From the NCBI GenBank assembly GCA_036262035.1, contig DATAJS010000003.1:62001-126000 (forward strand): 64,000 nt of DNA, given 5' to 3'. The position numbers and the translations under genes were made by a program. Positions 51,314 through 58,997 of the stretch are shown in pieces; position 1 is the stretch's first letter, and every line of letters starts with the position of its first letter. Source of the DNA: Burkholderiales bacterium. GTDB lineage: Bacteria > Pseudomonadota > Gammaproteobacteria > Burkholderiales > SG8-41. The notes beneath the pieces were generated by a model. The model saw only the letters and a list, made by a program, of their open reading frames with translations. It was not told the DNA's origin and made no database searches.

Positions 51314-51928
51314 TCAGCCGCGCGGCGCCGCGACGATCTGGTCCGGCAGAGGCGCCAGCGGCAGCGGCTTGCCGTCGGGTATCGCGGTGCGCGCGACGTT
51401 CATCACCATCCCGATCATGACGTAGTAGCCGACGGTCCCGACGAGATCGACGATGCCGGGCTCGCCGAACTGCTCCAGCGCCTGCGCGTACGTGGGATCG
51501 CTCACGCCGCCGTTCTTCAAAAGCTCCGACATGAAGTCGTAGACCACCGCCTCGTCCGTCTGCATGCCCGGCGGGCGGTAGCCGTCGCGGATCGCGTCGA
51601 TCGTCGACGGGTCGAGGCCTGCTTTCAGCGCGTGCGGGATGTGGACGTACCACTCGAACTGCTGCGTGTAGTGACGCGCGCCCATGAGCGCGCCCATCTC
51701 GCGGATGCGCATGTCGAGCGGCGACTCGAAGCGCACGTAAGCGCCGAGCTTCTGGCAATGCGCCATGAAGCCGGGGCTGCGCAGGATCGAGATGTAAGGA
51801 CCGTGCACGCTGCCGCGCGGCCCGCGCGCAAGCTCGTCGGCCGCGGCCTTCTGCGCGTCGGTCATGCGCTCGCGCGGAATCATCGGCATGCGCTCGGGCG
51901 CGACCTTGAAAGTGACTTCGTTCGGCAT
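51314..51928 (-). CDS. Carboxymuconolactone decarboxylase-like protein (AhpD fold)
   Basis: A 204-residue protein. RMTDAQKAAADELARGPRGS starts the helical domain; LDMRIREMGALMGARHYTQQFEWYVHIPHALKAGLDPSTIDAIRDG corresponds to the CMD core (PF02627), where AhpD proteins have C-x-x-C-x3-H; the cysteines are absent and a His (EWYVHIPHA) remains. So a peroxidase role is unlikely and a decarboxylase, lactonase or unknown function is more probable. It is divergent from the receptor at 52017. Confidence 0.82.
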   Translation of the reverse strand: MPNEVTFKVAPERMPMIPRERMTDAQKAAADELARGPRGSVHGPYISILRSPGFMAHCQKLGAYVRFESPLDMRIREMGALMGARHYTQQFEWYVHIPHALKAGLDPSTIDAIRDGYRPPGMQTDEAVVYDFMSELLKNGGVSDPTYAQALEQFGEPGIVDLVGTVGYYVMIGMVMNVARTAIPDGKPLPLAPLPDQIVAAPRG

Positions 51929-52016
51929 GCGGTCTTCTCCTCCGGGTTCGGTTGCGCGTATCGGCCGATGTTAGCTTAGACTCGGGTCATAACTCACGAG
52001 TGAGGAGGCGCACGAG

Positions 52017-52982
52017 ATGGACAGAGAGGGTTTCGTTGCGTGGGCCGCGCTCGGTCTGGCGCTCGCGTGCGGCGGCGTGCACGCCCAGGATGCCGCGAAG
52101 CGCCCGATCCGGCTGCTCGTGCCTTCGCCCGCCGGGGGTCCGTCCGATTTCGCGGCGCGCCTCATACAGACGCGGCTGTCCGAAGCGCTTCAACGCACCA
52201 TCGTCATCGACAATCGCCAGAGCGTGAACGGCATCCTCGCGAGCGAGATCGCCGCCAAGTCGCCGGCGGACGGCAGCACGCTCCTGATCGGCAACAACGG
52301 CACTCTGGTGATGAACCCCGGGCTCTACAAGAAGCTGCCGTACGATCCGCTGCGCGATTTCGCGCCGATCACCCAGCTCGTCTCGGCGGGCACCGCGCTG
52401 GTCGCGTCGACCAGGTTTCCGCCGCAGACCTTCAAGGACTTCGTCGCCGCCGCGCGCAAGGAGCCGGGGAGGATCAACATCGGCGTCGCGGGCGCGAACG
52501 GCGCGGTCGGCACCGAGGTGCTCAAGCTCGCCGCGGGCATCAAGCTCAACAACATCCCGTACAAGGGCAGCGCGCCGACCGAGCAGGCGATCGTCGGCGG
52601 CGAGATCGACGTCGCCTTGCTGTCGGTGCCGGTCGTCGCGCCGCAGGTCAAGGCGGGAAAGATGAAGATCTACGGCGTCACGAACGCCAGGCGCTCGCCG
52701 ATGATGCCGGACGTCCCGACCATCCGGGAGCAGGGTGTCGAAGGCTACGAGTTCGGCAACTGGCACGGCCTGCTCGCGCCCGCGGGCACGTCCGACCGCA
52801 TCATCCGCGACGTCCACCGCGAAACCGTGAAGATCCTCCACAGCAAGGACATCGCCGACGTCGTCGCCCACCGCGGCAACGAAGTCATCGCCAACACGCC
52901 CGAGGAATTCGCGGCGAAGCTGAAGCGGGAGATTCCGAGGTACAAGAAGATCATCGCGGAGTCGGGGATCGAGATACAGTGA
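52017..52982 (+). CDS. Bug/TctC-type periplasmic substrate-binding protein
   Basis: A 321-residue receptor from ATG 52017 (GAGGAGGC upstream). Signal peptide ends near GGVHAQDAAKRP. Segments: IRLLVPSPAGGPSDFAARLIQ, IVIDNRQSVNGILASEIAA, SPADGSTLLIG, GANGAVGTEVLKLA and NIPYKGSAPTEQAIVGGEID. DNRQSVNG in place of DNRPGAGG is unusual. Its stop codon starts the second 15-bp repeat array. Divergent from the CMD-like gene with about 88 bp between starts. Confidence 0.92.
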   Translation: MDREGFVAWAALGLALACGGVHAQDAAKRPIRLLVPSPAGGPSDFAARLIQTRLSEALQRTIVIDNRQSVNGILASEIAAKSPADGSTLLIGNNGTLVMNPGLYKKLPYDPLRDFAPITQLVSAGTALVASTRFPPQTFKDFVAAARKEPGRINIGVAGANGAVGTEVLKLAAGIKLNNIPYKGSAPTEQAIVGGEIDVALLSVPVVAPQVKAGKMKIYGVTNARRSPMMPDVPTIREQGVEGYEFGNWHGLLAPAGTSDRIIRDVHRETVKILHSKDIADVVAHRGNEVIANTPEEFAAKLKREIPRYKKIIAESGIEIQ

Positions 52983-53114
52983 CGGTAAAGAAGTGACGGA
53001 TGAGGCGGTGACGGGTGACGGATGAAACGGTGACGCCCCTCACCCCCGACCGCATCAGCCTTTCGTCACCGCTTCACCCGTCACCGCTTCACCCGTCACC
53101 GCTCTATCCGTCAC
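52979..53114. repeat. Second array of 15-bp GTGACGG units, direct then inverted
   Basis: GTGACGG-type units start at 52979, 52993, 53008, 53015 and 53030; inverse (T/C)CGTCAC units start at 53063, 53078, 53093 and 53108, exactly 15 bp apart. As at 22379-22500, the outermost units supply the TGA stop codons of the convergent receptor and CoA-transferase genes, and the inverted arm shares TTTCGTCACCGC with the first array. Confidence 0.85.
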
Positions 53115-54307
53115 TTTTTTGTAACCCCGGCATCCACCATTGCCGCTACCTCTGCGTCCGAGTAGCCCGCCTCCCGCAACACCTCGACGCTGTGTTGACC
53201 CAACACCGGCGCCGGCCGCATGCGATCGGGCTCGGACTCCGACCAGTGGCTCGGCACGCGCATGCTGCGGATCGTGCCTTCCGACGGGTGCTCGACGGTC
53301 CGGAAAAATCCGGTGGCGTTGAGGTGCTCGTCTTCGAGCAGGCTCTCGAGGGTATTGAGCGGCATGACCGGAATGTCGGCCGCGGTGAGGGCTTCGAGCC
53401 ACTCGGCGCTCGTGCGGGTGCGGATCTGCTCGGCGACGAAAGCGTAGGTCTCGGCGAAGTGCTCGGAGCGCCGGCGCTGGGTGGCGAAGCGCTCGTCCTC
53501 CTCGAACATCTCCTCGCGTCCCAGCAGGCGGAAGAACGCGCGCCACTGCTTGTCGTTGTACATGAGCAGGCAGAGGTAGCCGTCCTTCGTGGCGTACGGA
53601 TTGCGGTCGGGCGCGAGCATGCGCGAGTAACCCATGCTCGCGATCGGCGGCTCGAAGGTCTTGCCGGACATGTGGTCACCGAGCACGAACTGCGCGAGGC
53701 TCTCGAACATCGGCACCTCGACCGACTGGCCCTTGCCGGTGCGCTCGCGATAGAACAGGGCGGCGGTCACGGCGTTGACCGTATTGAGGCCGGTGATGCG
53801 GTCGGCGACGGTGGACGGCACGAAGCGAGGCCGGTCGGCGCCCGCCATTTTCAGCAGGGTGGGCAGCGCCACCATGCCCTGGATGAGATCGTCGTAAGCG
53901 GGCTTCGCCGCATAAGGCCCGTCCTGCGCGAAACCGTAGGCGCCGACGTAGACGATGCGCTCGTTCACCGCGCGCACGTCGTCGTAGGTGAGACCGAGAC
54001 GCGCCATCGCCTGCGGCCTGACGTTGTAGACGAGCACGTCGGCGGCGGACGCGAGCTTCAACAGCGCCTCGCGTCCCTGCGGCTTCTTCAGGTCGAGGAC
54101 GAGGCTGCGCTTGTTGCGGTTGAGATGCAGGAAGATGTGGCCCATGCCCGGACTCTTCATCGGGGCGCTGTGCCGCATGTTGTCGCCGTCGGGCGGCTCG
54201 ACCTTGATCACGTCCGCGCCGAGATCGCCGAGGATCTGGGTCGCATAGGGGCCGAGGATGACGGACGTGAGGTCGACGACCCTCACGCCCGTGAGCGGCC
54301 CGCTCAT
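53111..54307 (-). CDS. CaiB/BaiF-family (class III) CoA-transferase
   Basis: A 398-residue protein starting at ATG 54307. GVRVVDLTSVILGPYATQILGDLGADVIKVEPP is the N-terminal signature, GHIFLHLNRNKRSLVLDLK the CoA-binding stretch, and AYDDLIQGMVAL holds the catalytic Asp that forms the acyl-anhydride intermediate. ATAALFYRERTGKGQSVEVPMFES and GYLCLLMYNDKQW follow in normal order. It moves CoA between carboxylic acids in the cytoplasm, activating an imported acid. Its stop codon is in the 15-bp array shared with the convergent receptor gene. Confidence 0.92.
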   Translation of the reverse strand: MSGPLTGVRVVDLTSVILGPYATQILGDLGADVIKVEPPDGDNMRHSAPMKSPGMGHIFLHLNRNKRSLVLDLKKPQGREALLKLASAADVLVYNVRPQAMARLGLTYDDVRAVNERIVYVGAYGFAQDGPYAAKPAYDDLIQGMVALPTLLKMAGADRPRFVPSTVADRITGLNTVNAVTAALFYRERTGKGQSVEVPMFESLAQFVLGDHMSGKTFEPPIASMGYSRMLAPDRNPYATKDGYLCLLMYNDKQWRAFFRLLGREEMFEEDERFATQRRRSEHFAETYAFVAEQIRTRTSAEWLEALTAADIPVMPLNTLESLLEDEHLNATGFFRTVEHPSEGTIRSMRVPSHWSESEPDRMRPAPVLGQHSVEVLREAGYSDAEVAAMVDAGVTKK

Positions 54308-54371
54308 TCAGAGCGGGCGCACGCGGGGGATTGCATGCTGATGAAAGGGGTCATCAGCGGATTGTAGAAGA

Positions 54372-54600
54372 TCGTCATCCCCGCGAAGAGCCTGCCCCCT
54401 AATGACGTAGTCGGGGGCGGGGATCCGAAAAGGACGGTCATCCCCGCGAAGGCGGGGATCCGAAAAGGACCGTCATCCCCGCGAAGGCGGGGATCCGAAA
54501 GGGACCGTCATCCCCGCGAAGGCGGGGATCCATTTTTCAGGCTTTGAGGCTTTGCCCATGGATTCCGGATCGCGTCCATTGGACGCGTCCGGAATGACGA
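54372..54600. repeat. Tandem cluster of GTCATCCCCGCG/GGCGGGGATCC palindromes
   Basis: At least three complete units of about 35 bp, each reading GTCATCCCCGCGAAGGCGGG then GATCCGAAA or similar, begin near 54437, 54471 and 54507. A damaged first unit lies near 54373 and a diverged GGATTCCGGATCGCG/GGAATGAC unit ends at 54600. It makes up the 300-bp gap after the CoA-transferase gene; nothing else is seen in it. Confidence 0.9.
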
Positions 54601-54608
54601 GGTGTAAG

Positions 54609-54743
54609 TCAGGCGAGGAGTGCTTCATGCTCCGCTGCTTCTCTGGTCCGGCACCAGCCGATCACGACCAGCCTCGCGGCGATCCAGACTTCGTAGATCC
54701 ACCCGCCTCTCTGGGCGGGGTAGACGCTGACGTCCTTGTTCAT
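54609..54743 (-). CDS. Small hypothetical protein, 44 residues
   Basis: ATG 54743 is preceded by a strong GGGAGGAGG site. The product starts MNKDVSVYPAQRGGWIYEVW and ends TREAAEHEALLA. The pattern GGW followed by a hydrophobic strand and then REAAEHEA resembles very small DUF2188-like domains, but identity is too weak for a call. No signal peptide. It lies 31 bp upstream of nothing obvious in its direction and just downstream of the Spy-like gene, so it could be co-transcribed with it. Confidence 0.5.
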   Translation of the reverse strand: MNKDVSVYPAQRGGWIYEVWIAARLVVIGWCRTREAAEHEALLA

Positions 54744-54774
54744 GAGCACACCTCCTCCCGTAAGCCGTTACGCG

Positions 54775-55383
54775 TTACGCGGCCGGCTTCTGCCCGCGGT
54801 GATGCATGCGGTGATGACCGTGGCCGTGACCGTGGCCGCGCTTCGCGAGGATCGTGTCGGCGACCTGCTTCTGCTCGGGCGAGAACGACGCGTAGAGCGG
54901 CTTGGCGGCCGCGAGCACGTCGTTCAGGCGCGCCGAGGCTTCCTGCAGGCGCTGCTGACGGTGTTCCATGCGCTCGATCGCGCTCACCTGCGGGCGCTGT
55001 GCACGCGCGTCCTTGCCCTGCGCTTTTGCGGCTTCCCACTTCGCGCGGCGCTCCTGGAAGCGCGCGTCCATCGCGCGGGCCTGGGTGCGGAGCACGCCGG
55101 CGAAGTTCTCCCACAGCGTGTTCTGCGCGTCGGTGATCTTCAGTTGGGTCCTGGCCGCGGTGAGGCGCGCTTCGACGCGCTGGCTCGGGAGCTGGAACTC
55201 ACGGGCGTGACGCTGTCCCTGTCCCTGCGCCGCCTGGGCCTGGCCCTGCGGGGCGACCTGCGCGAGGACGGTCGGGGTGTCGGCGGTCAGCTCGGCCAGG
55301 ACGTCGGGCGTCTCGGCGGAGGCGAACGGCGCCGCGAGGGCGAAAGCGGCGGTCAGGGCGGTGACCAGCAAGGTCTTCTTCAT
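54775..55383 (-). CDS. Spy/CpxP-like (LTXXQ) periplasmic protein
   Basis: A 202-residue protein starting at ATG 55383 with a signal peptide (KKTLLVTALTAAFALAAPFASAE). The mature part is helical and charged: RVEARLTAARTQLKITDAQNTLWENF contains the LT-x-x-Q-like core (LKITDAQNTLW), and LYASFSPEQKQVADTILA resembles the second repeat. The end is His-rich (HGHGHGHHRMHHRG), possibly binding metal. Spy and CpxP proteins are ATP-independent chaperones or envelope-stress sensors. Extra Gln/Ala-rich sequence near residues 45-60 is unlike E. coli Spy. Confidence 0.75.
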   Translation of the reverse strand: MKKTLLVTALTAAFALAAPFASAETPDVLAELTADTPTVLAQVAPQGQAQAAQGQGQRHAREFQLPSQRVEARLTAARTQLKITDAQNTLWENFAGVLRTQARAMDARFQERRAKWEAAKAQGKDARAQRPQVSAIERMEHRQQRLQEASARLNDVLAAAKPLYASFSPEQKQVADTILAKRGHGHGHGHHRMHHRGQKPAA

Positions 55384-55534
55384 CTGTAGTGTCTCCAAAG
55401 GTCGTCTGAGTAACCCCGGGCGTGCAGGGTCTACAGCTAAGAACGGATGAGACTGCGTACCGTTCACGACCGTTTGTAACACTTTATTTCCCGCGGCCTC
55501 CCCGGCGCAGTGCGTATACGCACCGCAAAACGCA

Positions 55535-56419
55535 TCAATCCGGCGCGTCGGTGCGCGTGATCTCGACCAGGAAATCGATCATTACCCGCACCTTTTTCGG
55601 CAGGAATTTCGTCGGGGCGTAAAGGACCGCGATGGACCGGCCCGGGACGCGGTGGCGCCGCAGCACTTCGACCAGGGTGCCGGCCTCGAGGTCCTGCCGG
55701 AACAGCCACCAGTTCGAGCGGGCGATGCCCAGGCCCAGGAGAGTCGCTTCCCGCAGCGCATCACCCTCGCGCACGACCAGGTTGCCCTTGACGGGCAGCT
55801 CGACGACCCGGCCGCCTTCCCTGAACCGCCACAGCGCCGAGCGGCTCACCAGGCAGTTGTGCTTGAGGAGGTCGTCGATCGTCTTCGGCGTGCCGTGGCG
55901 CTCGAGGTACTCCGGCGTGGCGGCGCACAGCATGTGGCTGCGGGTGAGATTGCGGCTGGCGAAGCGCGAGTCGGTGAGCTCGCCGCTGACCACCGCGAGG
56001 TTGATGCCTTCCTCGATGATGTCGTCGTAGCGGCTGCCGAAGCGCACCTCGACTTCGACCTGCGGATAGCGCGCGTAGAACTCGTGCAGGCGCGGCAGCA
56101 GGTTGATGCGGCCGAAGAACATCGGGCAGAGCAGCGTGACCTTGCCCTTCGGCGCTTCCTGCGACTGGCGCAGCGCGTTCTCGACGTTCTCGATCTCGCC
56201 GAGGACCTTGCGGCAGCTCGCGTAATACTCGCGCCCGAAGTCGGTGACCGTGATGCGCCGCGTGGTGCGCATGAGGAGCTGGGTGCCGAGGTCGGCTTCG
56301 AGGCGGCTCACGTTCTTGGTCACCGCGGAGACCGAGATGCCCAGGCGCTGCGCGGCGCTCGTGAAGCCGCCCGATTCGACGACGCGAACGAACGCGAGCA
56401 TGCCGGCGAGCTTGTTCAT
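55535..56419 (-). CDS. LysR-family transcriptional regulator
   Basis: A 294-residue regulator. The first 60 residues are a winged helix-turn-helix (LAGMLAFVRVVESGGFTSAAQRLGISVSAVTKNVSRLEADLG, PF00126) and the rest is a LysR substrate-binding domain (TLLCPMFFGRINLLPRLHEFYARYPQVEVEV). It resembles the single-residue effector-binding CrgA/DmlR-like group with RTTRRITVTDFGREYY. It is expected to bind DNA as a tetramer and respond to a small molecule. The target is not evident; the divergent direction shows no gene in the 60 bp upstream other than the response-regulator gene. Confidence 0.92.
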   Translation of the reverse strand: MNKLAGMLAFVRVVESGGFTSAAQRLGISVSAVTKNVSRLEADLGTQLLMRTTRRITVTDFGREYYASCRKVLGEIENVENALRQSQEAPKGKVTLLCPMFFGRINLLPRLHEFYARYPQVEVEVRFGSRYDDIIEEGINLAVVSGELTDSRFASRNLTRSHMLCAATPEYLERHGTPKTIDDLLKHNCLVSRSALWRFREGGRVVELPVKGNLVVREGDALREATLLGLGIARSNWWLFRQDLEAGTLVEVLRRHRVPGRSIAVLYAPTKFLPKKVRVMIDFLVEITRTDAPD

Positions 56420-56478
56420 GGCGCCGTATTGTGCTCGAAAATCGGGGGAAAGCTACATCGAAAGCGAAGAACGAAGCG

Positions 56479-57171
56479 TCAATCGGTGCGGTCGTTCATG
56501 TGCTGCATGCTGAAGACGTAGAGCTCGAGCCGTCCGGACACCCGGAGCTTGTCGTATATCGAGGTGAGATGGTTGCGCAGGGTGCGCTCGGTGATGCCGA
56601 GAGCCGCTGCGATCTCGCGCAGCGCCTGCTTGGGGTGCTCACGCAGCCGCACGACGATGTCGCGCTCTCGCGCCGTCAGGGACGCGATTTGCGCCTCTTC
56701 GGCGCTGCGAGGCGGCGCAGCGCTGCCGCGCGCGATCGTCCCGAGCAGCCGCTCGGTCGTGACCTGATCGACCGTGAGCTGGCCGCGATGAACGCGATGG
56801 ATCGCCTGCAGGAGCTCGGTAGGGGCCGCTTCCTTGCCGATCACACCCAGAGCCCCTGCGCGTATCGCGCTTTCGTGCGCGGCGGAATCGCGCACCCCGG
56901 TCAGCACCAGGATCTTGACGCGGCAGCTTTCCAGGAGGTGCGGAATCGCGTCCAGGCCGTTCTCGGTGCCGAGATCGAGATCGAGCACGACGACGTCGGG
57001 AGCGCCCTCGATGATGAGGGGAATGGCCGACGCCACCGACGTCGCCTTGCCGATCACGCGCATCCGCGGTCCTTCGGTTTCTATGAGGCGCTCCAGTCCC
57101 CAGAGGATCGTGATGTGATCGTCGATCAGGAAGACGCGGATCGGCGCGTCGGAGGTCTCGGCAGGCGACAC
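56479..57171 (-). CDS. NarL/FixJ-type response regulator
   Basis: A 230-residue regulator with GTG start at 57171, 4 bp after the stop of the histidine-kinase gene. The receiver domain has FLIDDHITILWGLERLI, the phosphoacceptor Asp64 in DVVVLDLDLG, ILVLTGVRDS (Thr/Ser switch) and VIGKEA with the conserved Lys. The C-terminal LuxR helix-turn-helix reads LTARERDIVVRLREHPKQALREIAAALGITERTLRNHLTSIYDKL. It is the cognate output protein for the kinase upstream. The nearby tctAB genes are candidate targets, by position only. Confidence 0.92.
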   Translation of the reverse strand: MSPAETSDAPIRVFLIDDHITILWGLERLIETEGPRMRVIGKATSVASAIPLIIEGAPDVVVLDLDLGTENGLDAIPHLLESCRVKILVLTGVRDSAAHESAIRAGALGVIGKEAAPTELLQAIHRVHRGQLTVDQVTTERLLGTIARGSAAPPRSAEEAQIASLTARERDIVVRLREHPKQALREIAAALGITERTLRNHLTSIYDKLRVSGRLELYVFSMQHMNDRTD

Positions 57172-57175
57172 GGCA

Positions 57176-58915
57176 TCATTCCCGGGGAACGAAGGCTTCG
57201 ACCCAAGTGTAACCGTCGCTGTGCTCGACGCGCAGCGTGCCGCCGAGCGACTCGACGCGCGAGCCGATGGACTTGGGCACGAACGCACGCTCGGGCGGCG
57301 TGGCGACCTCGTTCCCTACGTGAACGCGGACCCCGCCCGGTTGCGATGCCACGCGCACGAATGCGCGGCGCGAGCCGGTGTGCTTCACCACGTTGGTGAG
57401 CGCCTCGACGACGATGAAGAAGACCTGCGAGGCATCGCGTCCGGTCATCGCGCCGCCGGCGGCATCGATGTCGGTCGCGACGTCGAGGCCGTAGAAGCGG
57501 CGATGGCGATCGGCCTGCATCAGGATCGCCGCGCCCAGTGTGCCGCCCGGAATCTCGTTGCCCGCGACGAGCCCGCGGGTATAGCCCCGCAGGTCGCGCA
57601 CCGTGGTGTTCGCCATGTCGATCAGGTCGTGTATGCGTCCCGACAGCGGGTTGGCGGGGCCGCCTTCGAGGTATAGCGCCTCCAGGGCGAGCCGCAGGCC
57701 GATATAGGGCTGGACGGTCGCGTCGTGTATGTCGCGCGAGATCGTGGTGCGCTCGCGCTCGGCCGCGCTCGACACGAGCTCGGCGACGAGCCGCAGGTTC
57801 TCGACGACTTTGGCGAGCGCTGCGGCGAACTGGAGCACGAAGGCCAGATCCTCGCGCGTATAGCGGCGGCTCGAGGCGAGGAACAGCCGGCCGTACGTGC
57901 CGTCGCTCTGGCTGTAAGGCACCCCGACGAAATGCGGCGCGTCGAGCAGGCCGGCGATGAGCTCGTAATCGACGGCCGGCAGCGGGATCTCGCGCAACTC
58001 GCCCGTCCGCCCCGCGCTGAAGGCGCTGGCACGGGGCCGCCCGAGCCAGCGGCGCGTAGCGTACAAGATGCACGCGGTGCGCTGCGCCCCGAGCAGCTGT
58101 TCGGCCGAGATCCGGTCGATCTCGCGCGGCGCGCTCGTCCGCTGCTCTTCGGGCGAAGCGGAATACATGAGATAGCGCGACGGGCCGCGCGCGCCGCACA
58201 CGAGGAGCGCGCAGCTCGCCGCGTCGTGGAACTCGCGCAGCCTGCGCACGCTCGCAAGCAGCACGTCGTCGACGTCGGCGCGCGCGCTCGTCGCCGTGAC
58301 GTCGCGCAGCAGCATCAGGCGACGCTTCAGCGAAAGCTCGCGGCCGCCCCAGCGCGCGATCATGTAGCCCAGCGCGAGCAGGTAGACGGGCCGGATCAGC
58401 GCGAGGTCGAGCTCGTAGGTGACGATCGGCGGGCTCGCGATCGAGCCGGACACGAGGAAGGCGGCCAACGAAGCCACCGTGAACGCGAGGCCGTCGCGAT
58501 ACCCGTGGGAGAACGAGACGACGAGTATCGGGAACAGGAAGACGTAGAAGAAGATGCTGTTCGTGCCGTGCGTCCAGAGCACGAGGAACGCGCCGAAAAC
58601 GATGTCGAGCGCGCACAGCAGCCTCTGGTCGAGCGCCGTCTCCGCTTTCCACGTCGTCACGAGCACGCCGAGCGCGTACGCGCAATAGAGCGCGAACGCG
58701 CCGTAGGTCGCTGCCGCGTTCGCGCTCGGCTCGGTCGGGTCGAGATAGATGATCGCGAGCCCGGCGAAGGCGAGGATGAAACGCATCGCCGCGAACAGGC
58801 GCGCATCGCGCGCATCCGCGGCGGGTGCGCCCTGGCTCGGCAGCGTTACGTGTAGATCGTCGAGGACGGTCCGGCTTGCCGCGCGGACCGGCTCGTCAAG
58901 GCTGCTGGGTCGCAT
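57176..58915 (-). CDS. Sensor histidine kinase (HisKA_3 type) with membrane and GAF-like domains
   Basis: A 579-residue kinase. Residues ~40-190 contain five or six hydrophobic segments (for example FAAMRFILAFAGLAIIYLD and IFFYVFLFPILVVSF). A GAF-like domain spans about 205-380. The dimerisation motif ERERTTISRDIHDATVQPYIG gives phosphorylated His397, and EALTNVVKHTGSRRAFV with a terminal HATPase domain binds ATP. The stop codon lies 4 bp before the response-regulator GTG, so the pair is translationally close. The membrane region lacks a large periplasmic loop, so it probably senses a membrane or cytosolic cue. Confidence 0.9.
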   Translation of the reverse strand: MRPSSLDEPVRAASRTVLDDLHVTLPSQGAPAADARDARLFAAMRFILAFAGLAIIYLDPTEPSANAAATYGAFALYCAYALGVLVTTWKAETALDQRLLCALDIVFGAFLVLWTHGTNSIFFYVFLFPILVVSFSHGYRDGLAFTVASLAAFLVSGSIASPPIVTYELDLALIRPVYLLALGYMIARWGGRELSLKRRLMLLRDVTATSARADVDDVLLASVRRLREFHDAASCALLVCGARGPSRYLMYSASPEEQRTSAPREIDRISAEQLLGAQRTACILYATRRWLGRPRASAFSAGRTGELREIPLPAVDYELIAGLLDAPHFVGVPYSQSDGTYGRLFLASSRRYTREDLAFVLQFAAALAKVVENLRLVAELVSSAAERERTTISRDIHDATVQPYIGLRLALEALYLEGGPANPLSGRIHDLIDMANTTVRDLRGYTRGLVAGNEIPGGTLGAAILMQADRHRRFYGLDVATDIDAAGGAMTGRDASQVFFIVVEALTNVVKHTGSRRAFVRVASQPGGVRVHVGNEVATPPERAFVPKSIGSRVESLGGTLRVEHSDGYTWVEAFVPRE

Positions 58916-58997
58916 GTCCGGGGGGTCTCAAAGGGGATGGCCGCCGCGGCCGTCGGCGGCGCATTCCCCGGGAGCGTGGACTATACCCCGGCGGCGC

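Noticed and set aside
54372-54600. CRISPR-like array
   Set aside because: The repeats are palindromic, nearly contiguous, and units occur singly elsewhere; there are no unique spacers and no cas genes.
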